A stretch of DNA of 64,000 nucleotides, from positions 1-64,000 of the forward strand of contig NZ_JAKSXZ010000074.1 of the NCBI RefSeq assembly GCF_022829465.1. The letters run 5' to 3'. Each line of letters begins with the position of its first letter. Position 1 is the stretch's first letter. The DNA comes from Methylobacterium sp. J-067 (lineage in GTDB: Bacteria; Pseudomonadota; Alphaproteobacteria; Rhizobiales; Beijerinckiaceae). The translations under genes and the position numbers were made by a program. Positions 34,892 to 43,743 of this stretch are shown here, one piece after another. The notes under the pieces were generated by a model. The model made no database searches, was not told the origin of the DNA, and worked only from the letters and a program-made list of their open reading frames with translations.

Positions 34892-36172
34892 TCAGGCCGT
34901 GGGACGGGGAAGGGTCAGGTCCAGCTGAGCGCTTTCCGTGTCCCGTCCCATCCTGCGGTCGAGGGCGCGCAGCACCAGCGTAACCGTGAAGCCGTGTAGG
35001 AGGATGGAGATCAGGACGGTGAGGCCGGCCGTCGACCACAGAAGATCCGTTCCATCAAAGGACGCATGACCCGTCGCGAACGCCAAGTAGTAGACCGTCC
35101 CCAGCCCGCGGATGCCGAAGAAGCTGACGACGGCACGGTCCTCCGAGGACCGACCGCTACCGATCAGGCCAATCCAGCAGCTAAGGGGCCGGACGATCAG
35201 GACGGCGACCAGCGCGAAGGCGACGGCGGGCCAAGTCAGGTCGTATAGCAGTCCCCCGCCGATGAGCACCGCCCCGAACCCGACGAGCAGAACCATCATC
35301 AGGAGACGTTCGAGCTGCTCGGCGTAGTCATGCATCTTGCGATGGTAGTCATGCCCGCGGCTGGAAGAGCGCAGCGCGACGGCCGACGCGAACACGCCAA
35401 CGAAGCCGTAGCCGTCGACGATCTGGACGCATCCGTAGGCGATGCAGGTCACGCCGAGTGCCACGAAGCCGTCGCCGGTGCGGGAGAGCTTCGACAGGTT
35501 GGGCAGGTGGAACATCAGCCATCCTAGCGCCCGCCCTATCGCCGCCCCGAGGACGGCGCCGACGGCGATCTTCCAGAGCACGTCGACGGCAAGCCAGTGA
35601 GACCACGAAAAACCGGCCAGGCCGCCGGTACCAGCCAGAGCGATGGCGAGGTTCACGAACGGGAAGGCGAGGCCGTCATTGAGACCCGCCTCGGAGGTCA
35701 GGGCGAACCGCGGCTCGTCCTCGTGGGCCTCGTCGGGGTGGCCGACCTGGACGTCGGATGCCACAACCGGGTCCGTCGGGGCCAGGGACGACCCTAGGAG
35801 AAGGGCCGAGGCAAGACCGAGCCCGAGAAGGGCCGACCCCAGCGCGGTCAGCGCGAGAATGGTCAGGGGCATGCCGATGCCGAGGAGGCGCCACGTCATC
35901 GACCAGCTCCGCCAACCGAAGAGGCGGTCGATCTTGAGGCCGGCCCCCATCAGCGAGATCACGACCACGGCCTCGGTGGCATGCTCGATGAGCTTGGCAT
36001 GGGAGCCAGGATGGGGCGTGAGCTCACCGATGGCGGGGATGACCGACAGGGCTGCGCCGATCCCGACGCAACAGATGGGAAGCGACAGGGGCAGAGCCCG
36101 AAGCACCATCGGCAACCAAGCCGTCAGAAGCACCAGGACACCGAACCCGGCGACGACGACATAGGTTTCCAT
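34892..36172 (-). CDS. CPA1-family Na+/H+ (K+/H+) antiporter
   Basis: Cation/proton antiporter of 426 aa with about twelve membrane helices. The transport core is marked by SSLAPTDPVVASDV (the TDP unwound helix) and SEAGLNDGLAFPFV (the ND motif that binds the cation in CPA1/NhaP-type proteins). It exchanges protons for Na+ or K+ and would contribute to pH and salt tolerance. No cytoplasmic regulatory domain is present. It is alone, with the thioesterase gene 152 bases upstream in the same direction. Confidence 0.9.
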   Translation of the reverse strand: METYVVVAGFGVLVLLTAWLPMVLRALPLSLPICCVGIGAALSVIPAIGELTPHPGSHAKLIEHATEAVVVISLMGAGLKIDRLFGWRSWSMTWRLLGIGMPLTILALTALGSALLGLGLASALLLGSSLAPTDPVVASDVQVGHPDEAHEDEPRFALTSEAGLNDGLAFPFVNLAIALAGTGGLAGFSWSHWLAVDVLWKIAVGAVLGAAIGRALGWLMFHLPNLSKLSRTGDGFVALGVTCIAYGCVQIVDGYGFVGVFASAVALRSSSRGHDYHRKMHDYAEQLERLLMMVLLVGFGAVLIGGGLLYDLTWPAVAFALVAVLIVRPLSCWIGLIGSGRSSEDRAVVSFFGIRGLGTVYYLAFATGHASFDGTDLLWSTAGLTVLISILLHGFTVTLVLRALDRRMGRDTESAQLDLTLPRPTA

Positions 36173-36324
36173 GTGGACTCAAGTGATTTCGGAAACCTCG
36201 GTTCAATGAATCGAACTATCCGCGACGATGGCGACAGGTCCGTGCCGACCGGGCCGGTCGGACAAGTCTGATGGAATGCCCGCGGACCGAGGATGTCGCC
36301 ATGTCCAGTTCCGCCGGCCCCCTC

Positions 36325-36702
36325 CTACTTCCGCGGCTTTCCATCGTCGTCAAGGGCGACGTAGGTAAAGACCCCTTCGGTGACCTTCTCGGGATCGCCG
36401 CCTGTCCTATCACGCACCCAGACCTCGACCTTCACGCCCAACGACGTCTCGCCGACCTGCTGCAGGGCGCAGTAGCAACTCACCTCGTCGCCGACCGCAA
36501 TCGGCCGTAGGAAGCGCATCGCGTCGATGCTGACGGTCGCGACGCGCCCCCTGGTGCGCTGGGCGGCGAAGGTTCCGCCCGCCAGGTCCATCTGGGACAC
36601 CGTCCAGCCGCCGAAGATGGCGCCGGCCGCGTTGGTGTCGCGTGGCATGGCGATGGTGCGCAGGTGTGGGCCATCGGAGACGTTCGGGACCGTGTCGCTC
36701 AT
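36325..36702 (-). CDS. Acyl-CoA thioesterase (YciA-type hotdog)
   Basis: Hotdog-fold thioesterase of 125 aa. The family signature is clear: TNAAGAIFGGWTVSQMDLA supplies the Asn/Asp catalytic region and the central helix; VSIDAMRFLRPIAVGDEVSC is the conserved beta strand. Members hydrolyse medium- and short-chain acyl-CoA. The ATG at 36702 gives the usual family length; the open frame extends further but into sequence antisense to transaldolase. It follows transaldolase by 61 bases in the same direction. Confidence 0.88.
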   Translation of the reverse strand: MSDTVPNVSDGPHLRTIAMPRDTNAAGAIFGGWTVSQMDLAGGTFAAQRTRGRVATVSIDAMRFLRPIAVGDEVSCYCALQQVGETSLGVKVEVWVRDRTGGDPEKVTEGVFTYVALDDDGKPRK

Positions 36703-36763
36703 ATCGTATGCCTCGCCCCTGGTTTCGGTCGGGTCGAAAAACGGACAATCGGCGTGGAAAAGT

Positions 36764-37978
36764 TCATGTCCGAGCGCCGTTCCCTGATCGCACCGGGGCC
36801 GCCGCGGCCGGGGCACCCTTCGGGGCGTCCTGGCCGGATGCAGGGCAGACCGCCCCGGCCGGCATGACGCCGGCGCCGGCCCGTTCGAGTTGTCCGGTGA
36901 CCGAGGCGATGAGCTCGTTCCAGCTCGCCTCGAACGAGGCGACGGCCTTGGCCTCCAGCGTGGTGGCGACGTCCGCCATGTCGATGCCGAGCCGCTCCAA
37001 TTCGTTGAGAATGGCCTGGGCCGCGCCGGCGGGCGCATGGATCGTGTCCGGCCGGATACGGCCATGATCTGCTACGGCGCGAAGCGTCGGCTGCGCCATG
37101 GTGTTGACCGTCTCGGGCCCGGCGAGCTCGACGACGTAACGGGTGTCGTCGAGGGCCTTGTCCTTCACCCCGGTGGATGCCCATAGAAGGCGTTGGGGCC
37201 GTGCTCCCTTCAGGGCGTGCCAGCGCGCGGAGGCGACGCTGTCCTCCCATACCCCGTATGCGAGGCGGGCGTTGGCGATGGCCGCCTGGCCACGGACGCG
37301 GTCGCGTTCGACGGCATTGCCTGCCCCCTCCGCCAGCCGGCGGTCCACCTCGATGTCGACGCGGCTGAGGAAGAACGAGGCGACGCTCTCCACCCCAACG
37401 AGGCTTTCGCCGGCGGCCGCCCGACGTTCGAGTCCAGTGAGGAACCCGTCGAGCACCGCCTCGTAGCGGGCCACCGAGAAAATCAGGGTCACGTTGACCG
37501 AGATGCCCTCCGCCAGGCAGGTCGAGATGGCGGGCAGGCCGGCATCTGTCGCGGGGATCTTGATATAGAGGTTCGGTCTGTCGACCAGCCACCACAGGCC
37601 GCGCGCCTCGGCCACAGTGCGCTCGGTATCGCCCGAGATGCGCGGATCGACCTCGATGGATACCCGGCCGTCGCGGCCGCCGGTACGGTCGTAGACCGGA
37701 CGGAGGACGTCGCAGGCGGTCCGGACGTCCCAGGCGGTCAGCAGCCGAACCGTCTCGCCGATGGCGGTCCCACGCAGCGCCAGATCGCGCACGTGGCCGT
37801 CGTAGCCCTCGCCGGCCCCGATGGCCTTGGCGAAAATGGTCGGGTTGGTGGTGATGCCGATGACACCATCGCGCTCGACCGCTTCCGCAAGGGCGCCGGA
37901 CTCGATCATGGGCCGGCTGAGGTCATCCAACCAAATGGCGACGCCGGCCGCTGCGAGGTCATGGAGGGGATCGGTCAT
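36764..37978 (-). CDS. tal: Transaldolase
   Basis: Pentose-phosphate pathway enzyme of 404 aa that transfers dihydroxyacetone between sugar phosphates. Landmarks: GITTNPTIFAKAI near the N-terminus, RPNLYIKIPATDAG with the Schiff-base Lys, ISVNVTLIFSVARYEAV, and QRLLWASTGVKDK. Length and form match the long transaldolase class found alone or fused to glucose-6-phosphate isomerase. A 30-residue Ala/Pro-rich tail (APAAAAPVRSG) extends past the fold. It heads the minus-strand group tal-thioesterase-antiporter. Confidence 0.92.
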   Translation of the reverse strand: MTDPLHDLAAAGVAIWLDDLSRPMIESGALAEAVERDGVIGITTNPTIFAKAIGAGEGYDGHVRDLALRGTAIGETVRLLTAWDVRTACDVLRPVYDRTGGRDGRVSIEVDPRISGDTERTVAEARGLWWLVDRPNLYIKIPATDAGLPAISTCLAEGISVNVTLIFSVARYEAVLDGFLTGLERRAAAGESLVGVESVASFFLSRVDIEVDRRLAEGAGNAVERDRVRGQAAIANARLAYGVWEDSVASARWHALKGARPQRLLWASTGVKDKALDDTRYVVELAGPETVNTMAQPTLRAVADHGRIRPDTIHAPAGAAQAILNELERLGIDMADVATTLEAKAVASFEASWNELIASVTGQLERAGAGVMPAGAVCPASGQDAPKGAPAAAAPVRSGNGART

Positions 37979-38075
37979 CGGTTCTTTCCGTCAGGGCGGA
38001 TGGGTGGGAGCCGTCCCCCGTGGGCCGGCGTCGGCCGTGCCGACCAACCCCCGTGAGTGACCGTCGGGTGCCGGT

Positions 38076-38375
38076 TCAGCCGCCGACGTCACCGTGGAAG
38101 GTCGCGAAGGACGACAGCACCTTCTCGGCGATGGCGTCGTCGACCGCGACGGAAACCCTGACCTTGCCGGCCAGCGCGGGTTCGCCCTCATTCCCGGCCT
38201 TCAGGTGCCCGTCCTCGACATCCGCCCGCGCCGCCTCGGTCCCAGCCGTGTTCTCGTCCGAGGCAGGGCCGACCTGCACCGCGTTCCGATCAAGGCCGTG
38301 ATCCTGCACGATGTGCTCGACGGCCATCTCCGCATCCCGGCGGGATTTGAAATCGGCTGAGATCGTCCTGGACAT
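38076..38375 (-). CDS. Small hypothetical protein
   Basis: Protein of 99 aa, soluble and acidic. It opens MSRTISADFKSRRDAEMAVE, then QDHGLDRNAVQVGPAS, and ends in a beta-alpha pattern (KVRVSVAVDDAIAEKVLSSF), an alternating layout recalling small ferredoxin-like folds with a disordered linker. Similar small proteins recur among stress genes of Methylobacterium; no function is known. Confidence 0.65.
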   Translation of the reverse strand: MSRTISADFKSRRDAEMAVEHIVQDHGLDRNAVQVGPASDENTAGTEAARADVEDGHLKAGNEGEPALAGKVRVSVAVDDAIAEKVLSSFATFHGDVGG

Positions 38376-38670
38376 GTCGCCTCCGGTTTATTGTCGATGG
38401 GTCCGGAAGGACCTCGAAAGAACATTCGGGATCGACTTCCATCGTCTTTGGCAAAGGGCCGGCGCGCGGGACCGTTCCGGTGGCGAACCGTTAATACGGA
38501 CGCGAGGGTGGAATTCACAATGCAATCCGAAGCTGCATTGACCACTACGGTTCAAATCGCAGCAAGCACCCACCCTGGGCGTCTGTGACGCCATGTCCGA
38601 AAATCCGCCGGTCAGAGCGCTTCCTCCCTATCCCGCCGATCTGCAGCCCCCTGTCCGTTCCCTGCCCGGC

Positions 38671-38704
38671 GAAAAAACGGGCCCAGCCTCATCTGAGGCT
38701 GGGC
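38671..38704 (-). terminator. Intrinsic terminator of the coiled-coil membrane protein gene
   Basis: On the minus strand an 11-bp perfect stem (GCCCAGCCTCA, TC loop, TGAGGCTGGGC; 38681-38704) is followed by CCG and six T residues (the A-run at 38672-38677), 42 bases after the stop codon at 38746. Confidence 0.85.
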
Positions 38705-38745
38705 TCATCCTGGTTCAGCCCCCTTCGACCCCCGTCCCGCGGGAT

Positions 38746-39918
38746 TCATTCGGACTTGGGAGCGATGGCAGGCGCTTGCGGCTGGGATGGGCCGGGATGC
38801 ACCGTCATGGCAGGAGGATGGTCCGATAGCTGCTGACGTGCCTCGGCGAGCTTAGCCTGGGCCGCGGCAAGGTCATGACGGGTCGTTCCCAGCCGGTCCT
38901 CAAGGGCAGCCATCTCCTTGTTGCGGGAGGCCAGCGTCTCGGTCAGGGTCGCCAACTGCGCCTGGGCGTCGGCCTGCCGCTTCTGCAGCGCCTCTACCGC
39001 CGAGGCCGCGCCGTCGCGGTCGGAAGCCAGCTTCTGGACAGCCTGCTCAGCCTGGCTCCGTTCCAAGATCACACTGTCCCGCTCGGACTGCGCCTTGGCG
39101 AGTTGCTTCTGCGTCGAAGCCAACCCATCCTTGGCTTGCTGCACCTGCTGGCCAGCCTGCGAGACGTCGCTCGCCAGCTTTTCACGATTGGCGGTCAGAC
39201 CGTCGACGGCCCGCTCCAGTTCGGCCTTCTGCCTCGTCGCCTGCTCAGTCGCGGCGCGGGCATCGGCCAGCTCCTTCTGAGCGGCAGCCGAGCCCTCGCG
39301 CGCCTTCTGCTGGCTCTCCTCGGCCTTGGCGAGGTCGGCAGTCTTAGCGGTCGCCTCCTGGGACATGGCGGCGATATCGGACCGCAGCTTTGCCTCCTGC
39401 TGGCGCGTCTCTTCCAGCCGGCGCCCGACGTCGGACAGTTCCTTGGTCCTGGCGGTCGCCGCCTGCTCGGCTGCCGTGGTGGCCTCCTTCATAGGAGCGA
39501 GCTTCTGCTCAGCCTGGGTGACCTGGGCCTGCAGCCCGGTGAGCTTGGTCGTCTCGGCCTCGGTGGTGGCCTTGGCCTCGCCGGCCTTGCGCTCGGCCTC
39601 CTGTTGTTCCGTCGCCAGGCTTGCCGCCTTCGTCTTGGCCTGTTCGCCGGCCTGAGTGATATCCCGCTCCTGCTGCTGGGCCGATGCGATCCTCGCCTGG
39701 AGCCCGTCGAGGGTACCCGCCGCCGCCCGCTGCTGATCGAGGTCCGATTGCAGGGAGACCTGCCGCGTCTCCAGGTCCTGGATGCGATGGTCCCGGGCGG
39801 TCCTCTGCCGTGCGCCCGCAATGGAGGCAACGACGAGCCAGACCAGGAGTACCACCGCCACGACGGCGAGGCTGAACGGAAGGGGCCTGCGAAGTTCGGA
39901 ACGGTAGTCGATGGCCAT
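38746..39918 (-). CDS. Membrane-anchored coiled-coil protein
   Basis: Protein of 390 aa with one N-terminal membrane helix (SLAVVAVVLLVWLVVASIAG, about 16-35) and then about 320 residues of nearly continuous coiled coil rich in Ala, Gln, Lys and Glu (many LQAQVTQAEQKLA-type heptads). A Pro-rich tail (HPPAMTVHPGPSQPQAP) ends it. This is the layout of a periplasmic or cytoplasmic scaffold anchored in the inner membrane; no enzymatic domain is present. Composition-driven matches to many coiled coils make a family call unsafe. A strong terminator follows at 38671-38704. Confidence 0.78.
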   Translation of the reverse strand: MAIDYRSELRRPLPFSLAVVAVVLLVWLVVASIAGARQRTARDHRIQDLETRQVSLQSDLDQQRAAAGTLDGLQARIASAQQQERDITQAGEQAKTKAASLATEQQEAERKAGEAKATTEAETTKLTGLQAQVTQAEQKLAPMKEATTAAEQAATARTKELSDVGRRLEETRQQEAKLRSDIAAMSQEATAKTADLAKAEESQQKAREGSAAAQKELADARAATEQATRQKAELERAVDGLTANREKLASDVSQAGQQVQQAKDGLASTQKQLAKAQSERDSVILERSQAEQAVQKLASDRDGAASAVEALQKRQADAQAQLATLTETLASRNKEMAALEDRLGTTRHDLAAAQAKLAEARQQLSDHPPAMTVHPGPSQPQAPAIAPKSE

Positions 39919-39948
39919 GGCGTTCTCGCGGGCGTTGGAGGGAACGGA

Positions 39949-40274
39949 TCAGATCGACGAGGCAGCCTCGCCAGGCGTCGGTTCGGCACTGGCAGCCCCC
40001 GGCTCGGGGGTGGAAACACTCGATGCGAGACCGCCATGACCCGCCCCGACCAGGGAGCCGATCATGACGAGGAGCGCGCGGTGCTCGGGGATCCGTTCGC
40101 CGAGGCGAGGAAATCCGCGATCTCGATGCATGACGGCCTCCCGCCGGATGGCCCGTTTGGTTCATGGAAGACGTACACGTCGGCAGGGTCGCCGCCGCGG
40201 CATAGGTACCAGCGGTCGTCGTTCGACCCGTCATGGATCAGCGTGCGCATGGGTGACATCGGAGGGTCCGCCAT
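39949..40274 (-). pseudogene. Frameshifted small conserved gene
   Basis: Reading from the ATG at 40274, a protein-like sequence runs through MRTLIHDGSNDDRWYLCRGG, DVYVFHEPNGPSGGRPSCIE and IADFLASANGSP, then collapses into a Ser-rich end and stops. The next frame continues sensibly as EHRALLVMIGSLVGAGHGGL to a stop at 39949. The two parts join at a run of four C (40087-40090): one extra C would give an uninterrupted ...ANGSPEHRALL... protein of about 108 residues. I recall similar small Methylobacterium proteins but know no function. Either a real one-base deletion or a homopolymer sequencing error. Confidence 0.65.
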
Positions 40275-40332
40275 GTCTCGTCCCCGTCCGAGGACCGCCC
40301 TCGTCGGAAGCGTAGCCGTGGGCGACGACCGT

Positions 40333-40695
40333 TCAGCGACGGCCGTGAACGACCATCGCGAGCAGGTATCCGATGGCTCCGGCCATGGCCGCCAGCACCA
40401 GCGGGGACTCCTTCGCATACTGTGCGACGGCATCGCCACCCTGCCGGTAGGCACGCTCGGCCTCGGGGAAGGCGTCGCGGCTCCGGTTGATCGCCTTGTC
40501 GGCGAGGTCGCTCGCCTGTCTGGCAACGTCGCGCACGGCGTCCTTGGCCTGTCCGACGAGGTTCTCGGCGGCCCCCTTGACCTCGTTAGCCGTACCCTTG
40601 GCCTGGGTCTCCCGGTCGCCCGTGACGTCACCGACAGCGCCCTGAACCTTGCCGCCGAGTTCCTTGGCGGCGCCGGTGATGCGGTTCTCGTCCTC
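40333..40695 (-). pseudogene. CsbD-domain stress gene lacking a start codon
   Basis: A clear CsbD-type sequence of about 120 codons begins DENRITGAAKELGGKVQGAV, continues GDVTGDRETQAKGTANEV, and ends in a membrane segment (SPLVLAAMAGAIGYLLAMVV). An in-frame TGA lies just upstream and no ATG, GTG or TTG occurs before the conserved domain. Where related genes read ATG GAC GAG AAC, this one reads GAG GAC GAG AAC, with a GGAGATTGATC ribosome-site-like stretch just ahead. The first usable start (GTG at 40536) would delete the CsbD part. Decayed gene or sequence error; initiation at a non-standard codon is less likely. Confidence 0.65.
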
Positions 40696-40769
40696 TGATC
40701 AATCTCCGTTTGGTTCAAAGTAGAGCCGGCCCGCAGCAAAACATGCTTCGAGCCGATGCGAGGCGCTGA

Positions 40770-40967
40770 CTAATTCTTCGACACGGCCTTCCTGGGTCGC
40801 GCTTTGATCGAGCTTTGGTTGGCCTTCTTCGCCCGGTCGTCGGCCTTCGAAGCGTGCTTGGCGGCCTTCTTCTCGTTGCCGTCGTCGAGGTGGCGAGCGG
40901 CCTTCTGGTGTGACTTGGCCGCCGCCTTGTGGTGTTCGGCGGCCTTGGCGTGCACGCTTCCGGACAT
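40770..40967 (-). CDS. Small Lys/Ala-rich basic protein
   Basis: Protein of 65 aa, extremely rich in Lys, Ala and His (AKAAEHHKAAAKSHQKAARH, KKAAKHASKADDRAKKAN). The composition suggests a histone-H1-like or desiccation-related disordered or helical protein that could bind DNA. GGGAGGG stands four bases before the ATG, an unusually strong ribosome site suggesting high expression. Function is inference from composition only. Confidence 0.72.
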   Translation of the reverse strand: MSGSVHAKAAEHHKAAAKSHQKAARHLDDGNEKKAAKHASKADDRAKKANQSSIKARPRKAVSKN

Positions 40968-41064
40968 CTGTCCCTCCCGTGACGGGGATTTACGTGCCCC
41001 GGTGCAAACGTGTGGCCGGTCGGTTCTGCGGCTTCGATACCAGCGGGATCGACCGGGTGGCTTC

Positions 41065-41565
41065 TCAGGCGGGCATGCCAGCGACCGCGGACGGAAGCCT
41101 GCCGTCAGGGGTGTAGCGGTCCACCGCGGACGGCAGTTCGCGCGAGAGCCTGGACAGAAGGTCGTCGTGCGAGAGGCCGGTCTGCCTCGACAGCGTATCG
41201 AGGACGTCAGGACCGATGGCCGATCTCAAATGATCGGGCTTTATCTCGGCGTTCGGCCCGTGGTTGACCCAAGAGTCGGCCGCCTCGCCGTGGCCGTTCT
41301 CGCGAAAGCGGTCAACGAGTTGGCCAAGGCCGCCGCTGAGCAGGCCACCGGCACCAGCACCCCCAAGGGCGCCTCCGAGATTACCGAGCAGGCCGCCGAG
41401 ACCATCCTGTCCCGCGATCCCGCCCTGTCCGGCGGGCGTACCTGCGGTTGCGGGACCACCGTGGCCAGATCCGCCGAGCATCTCTTGGATCTTGTCCCGG
41501 TTCTGGAAGCCCGCCACGGCCAACAGGCCGAGCAGCGCGGTCATCGAGGGAAAGCCGTCACTCAT
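41065..41565 (-). CDS. YidB/DUF937 family protein
   Basis: Protein of 166 aa. The Gly-rich middle ([20 protein letters not shown]) flanked by [19 protein letters not shown] and [20 protein letters not shown] is the YidB/DUF937 pattern, and the C-terminal [20 protein letters not shown] continues it. The family is widespread and uncharacterised. It belongs to the minus-strand stress cluster; the next gene upstream lies 40 bases away. Confidence 0.82.
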   Translation of the reverse strand: MSDGFPSMTALLGLLAVAGFQNRDKIQEMLGGSGHGGPATAGTPAGQGGIAGQDGLGGLLGNLGGALGGAGAGGLLSGGLGQLVDRFRENGHGEAADSWVNHGPNAEIKPDHLRSAIGPDVLDTLSRQTGLSHDDLLSRLSRELPSAVDRYTPDGRLPSAVAGMPA

Positions 41566-41605
41566 CGGGTGTCTCCGTTCCGTTTCGATGAAACCTTTGG
41601 GCCGA

Positions 41606-41905
41606 TCAGCAATCGTCGTCGCCGGGCTTCACGACCTTGCCCTCGGGCGGCTTGGCCTCGTTGGTGGCGGGCGTCGCATTCGAGCCGACATTGTTCATCG
41701 CGCCGACCGTCCCGGAGGATTCTGCCTTGGCACCGGGCGAGACCTTCGCGGTCGTGTCACCGTCGACCTTCGAGGAAGCGTCGGCCGAGCCCACCTGGCC
41801 GGTGCTGTTCGTGGTCGTCCCGACCGCACATGGCTTGGCCGAGGCGATGCCGGCGCCAAGGAGCGTTATCGCCGCCGCTACGGACAGGGTGTTGAGGATC
41901 TTCAT
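41606..41905 (-). CDS. Small exported low-complexity protein
   Basis: Protein of 99 aa with a signal peptide ([20 protein letters not shown], cleavage before KPCAVG). The mature part is Ser/Thr/Gly/Asn-rich and probably disordered, with two Cys residues at its two ends (KPCAVG and the final DDDC). No family recognised. Confidence 0.65.
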   Translation of the reverse strand: MKILNTLSVAAAITLLGAGIASAKPCAVGTTTNSTGQVGSADASSKVDGDTTAKVSPGAKAESSGTVGAMNNVGSNATPATNEAKPPEGKVVKPGDDDC

Positions 41906-41956
41906 GGGGTTTCCTTCGGGTTGGGATAGGATGCGGACCGGGCAGGCGAGGGACCG

Positions 41957-42259
41957 CTACCGCGAGGGGGCGGACTGTTCGGAGGCCGTCACGACGTAGT
42001 CGGCAATGGCAGCCCGGCAGCCAGGCGAGACCTCCCGGGCGTTCTTGCGGAAGCAGGCGACGACCTCGGGTCCGTTTAGGTCGAGGCCGTTGCAGAAACG
42101 GGCGTAGTCGGCCGAACAGAACGGCTTCAGCGATGCCCTTGAACCGGTCTTCTCAAGAGCCTGCGCGCCGAGCGGGACGCATGACGATGCGAGGGCCGCG
42201 AATACGACGAGGTGGCGGAGATTGGTCACGGCGACGGGGCTTTCGCGATAGGTGGACAT
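41957..42259 (-). CDS. Small exported Cys-rich protein
   Basis: Protein of 100 aa. A signal peptide-like stretch (HLVVFAALASSCVPLGAQAL) precedes a 45-residue domain with three Cys in a regular pattern: KPFCSADYARFCNGLDLNGP, then VACFRKNAREVSPGC. This resembles the Cys-rich repeat of Golgi-apparatus protein 1 type found in many exported alphaproteobacterial proteins. Probably disulfide-bonded in the periplasm; role unknown. Confidence 0.68.
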   Translation of the reverse strand: MSTYRESPVAVTNLRHLVVFAALASSCVPLGAQALEKTGSRASLKPFCSADYARFCNGLDLNGPEVVACFRKNAREVSPGCRAAIADYVVTASEQSAPSR

Positions 42260-42273
42260 GGAATCGTACGGAG

Positions 42274-42299
42274 CCGGGACCGGCTCGAATCGGTCCCGG
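42274..42299. terminator. Hairpin between YsnF gene and downstream exported protein gene
   Basis: CCGGGACCG (42274-42282) pairs with CGGTCCCGG (42291-42299) around an 8-base loop, 9 bases after the stop of the 42308-43240 gene. No T-run follows, so it may stabilise the upstream mRNA or attenuate rather than fully terminate. Confidence 0.5.
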
Positions 42300-42307
42300 A
42301 CTTGAGC

Positions 42308-43240
42308 TCAGAGCGGCTTGCGCGGGGTGGTTTCCGTGGAGGTGCCGGTGGTGCCGGTACGGCTGACCGCCCCCCGACCGTCCTCGACCTCGACCTCGGT
42401 GTGGCGGACCTTGTCGGTCACGGTCTCCACCCGCTGGGCCGCATCCTTGCGGATGCCGACCTCACCAACGACGCGGGCGTTCTTCGACACCACCGCCTGC
42501 TCGCGCATCTCCGTCGCCTCGATGACCTTGTCCTCGAACAGCGCCATGTCGCCCGGGGTGACGGCGCGGTCGACGACGCGACGGTCGACGTTCACCTTCT
42601 CGTCGTGGAGGGTGACGTTCTCGCTGACATCCTTCTCGACGGCGTAGGACCGAACCCGGACCCGGCCGGCATCGACCATGCGCTTGCCGACGTTGAGGCG
42701 CTCCTCGACCACAGGGATGTAATCGGTGCCTGTGGCGGTACCGTGGGCGGCGACGGCCTCGGACGTTGCGGCGGCGTGCAGGCCGGTGTCGCGGGTCGTG
42801 GCGGCGTGGTCGGACGACATCGCACCCTCACCGAGCGCTGCGGTGGCAACCGGCGCGGTCCCTGTGGTGGAACCGGTCGCACGGCCGTCCCAACCTTCCT
42901 TGCGCCAGGCGGCCTCGCGCTCGTCGAGATCGACCGAACCGTGCTCCTCCAGGATATCGGAGGCGGCGTGGACGTGCGCGTCGTCAACCTCGGCGCTCAG
43001 CATCGTGCCGCCGCGGTGCAGGCCCTCGCCGTAGGCGTGACGGTCCTCCTCCGGCATGAAGAAGTCCTTGATCGAGCCCCACATGCCTTCGTCGGCCTTG
43101 GTCGCGGTTCCGGCCGCGCCGGCCTGGGTACCGGAGATGAGCTTGATGGCACCGGCGGGAATGCCGAGGCCGACGAGCTTGCCCTGGGCGGCGACCGCCT
43201 CGGGATGAGTGTCGTACATGGCGGTGATGGTCTGGGTCAT
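42308..43240 (-). CDS. YsnF/AvaK-domain (DUF2382) stress protein
   Basis: Protein of 310 aa. The N-terminal ~95 residues form a general-stress-protein-17M-like domain (YDTHPEAVAAQGKLVGLGIP, then GGTMLSAEVDDAHVHAASDI). After a Gly/Ala/Thr-rich linker, the C-terminal ~115 residues are the YsnF/AvaK domain: TDYIPVVEERLNVGKRMVDA, VRVRSYAVEKDVSENVTLHD, and ends in EVGIRKDAAQRVETVTDKVR. The family is linked to stress response; the biochemical role is unknown. Its start overlaps the stop of the next YsnF gene upstream by four bases. Confidence 0.9.
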   Translation of the reverse strand: MTQTITAMYDTHPEAVAAQGKLVGLGIPAGAIKLISGTQAGAAGTATKADEGMWGSIKDFFMPEEDRHAYGEGLHRGGTMLSAEVDDAHVHAASDILEEHGSVDLDEREAAWRKEGWDGRATGSTTGTAPVATAALGEGAMSSDHAATTRDTGLHAAATSEAVAAHGTATGTDYIPVVEERLNVGKRMVDAGRVRVRSYAVEKDVSENVTLHDEKVNVDRRVVDRAVTPGDMALFEDKVIEATEMREQAVVSKNARVVGEVGIRKDAAQRVETVTDKVRHTEVEVEDGRGAVSRTGTTGTSTETTPRKPL

Positions 43241-43743
43241 GATGTCGGCTCCTGTGACGGGTGCATGGCGGCCTGTTCCGTGACGTGCCCCTCGGGGGAC
43301 ACGCGTTCGATCACGGCGTGCTGCCTGCGCAGCGTCACCGGCATCTCGACGTCCTCGTCCGCCGTGGTCCGACGGATGTGCACCTCCTCCTTCAGGAAGA
43401 GGCGCTTCTCGACGACGAGGATCTCTTCCAGCACCGGGATGATGGTCACCCCGGCCTCCGTCCTGACCACCGGGGGTACCTCGCCCTCGGCGAGGGTCCG
43501 GTTGACGGGCACCCGGGTCACGCCGACCATGTCGCTGCGCAGAGTCTCGCGCAGGACCTGGTCGACGGTGTCGGTTCGCGTGCTGACACGGACCCGTTCG
43601 GTCTCCACCGCACGCTTCTCGATGCGCGCGGTCTCCTCGATCAGCGAGAGAACCGCCTCCTCGCCGATGGCGACCTCCGCCGCGGTACCGAAGGGCGTCC
43701 CGAGCCCGCGGGGCTCGGTCGCGGCGCGGTCGCCGACGCTCAT
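43237..43743 (-). CDS. YsnF/AvaK-domain (DUF2382) protein, short form
   Basis: Protein of 168 aa with a single YsnF/AvaK region: VLSLIEETARIEKRAVETER, DQVLRETLRSDMVGVTRVP, then TIIPVLEEILVVEKRLFLKE, with the duplicated strand pattern typical of DUF2382. It overlaps both neighbours by four bases (ATGA at 43237-43240 and 43740-43743), so three genes form a tightly coupled unit: membrane protein, short YsnF, long YsnF. Coupling two YsnF proteins to a membrane partner suggests they act together. Confidence 0.88.
   Translation of the reverse strand: MSVGDRAATEPRGLGTPFGTAAEVAIGEEAVLSLIEETARIEKRAVETERVRVSTRTDTVDQVLRETLRSDMVGVTRVPVNRTLAEGEVPPVVRTEAGVTIIPVLEEILVVEKRLFLKEEVHIRRTTADEDVEMPVTLRRQHAVIERVSPEGHVTEQAAMHPSQEPTS

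Noticed and set aside
38875..40698. 607-codon plus-strand open frame
   Set aside because: Antisense to the coiled-coil protein gene and the two damaged genes; leucine/arginine-rich low-complexity translation without features.
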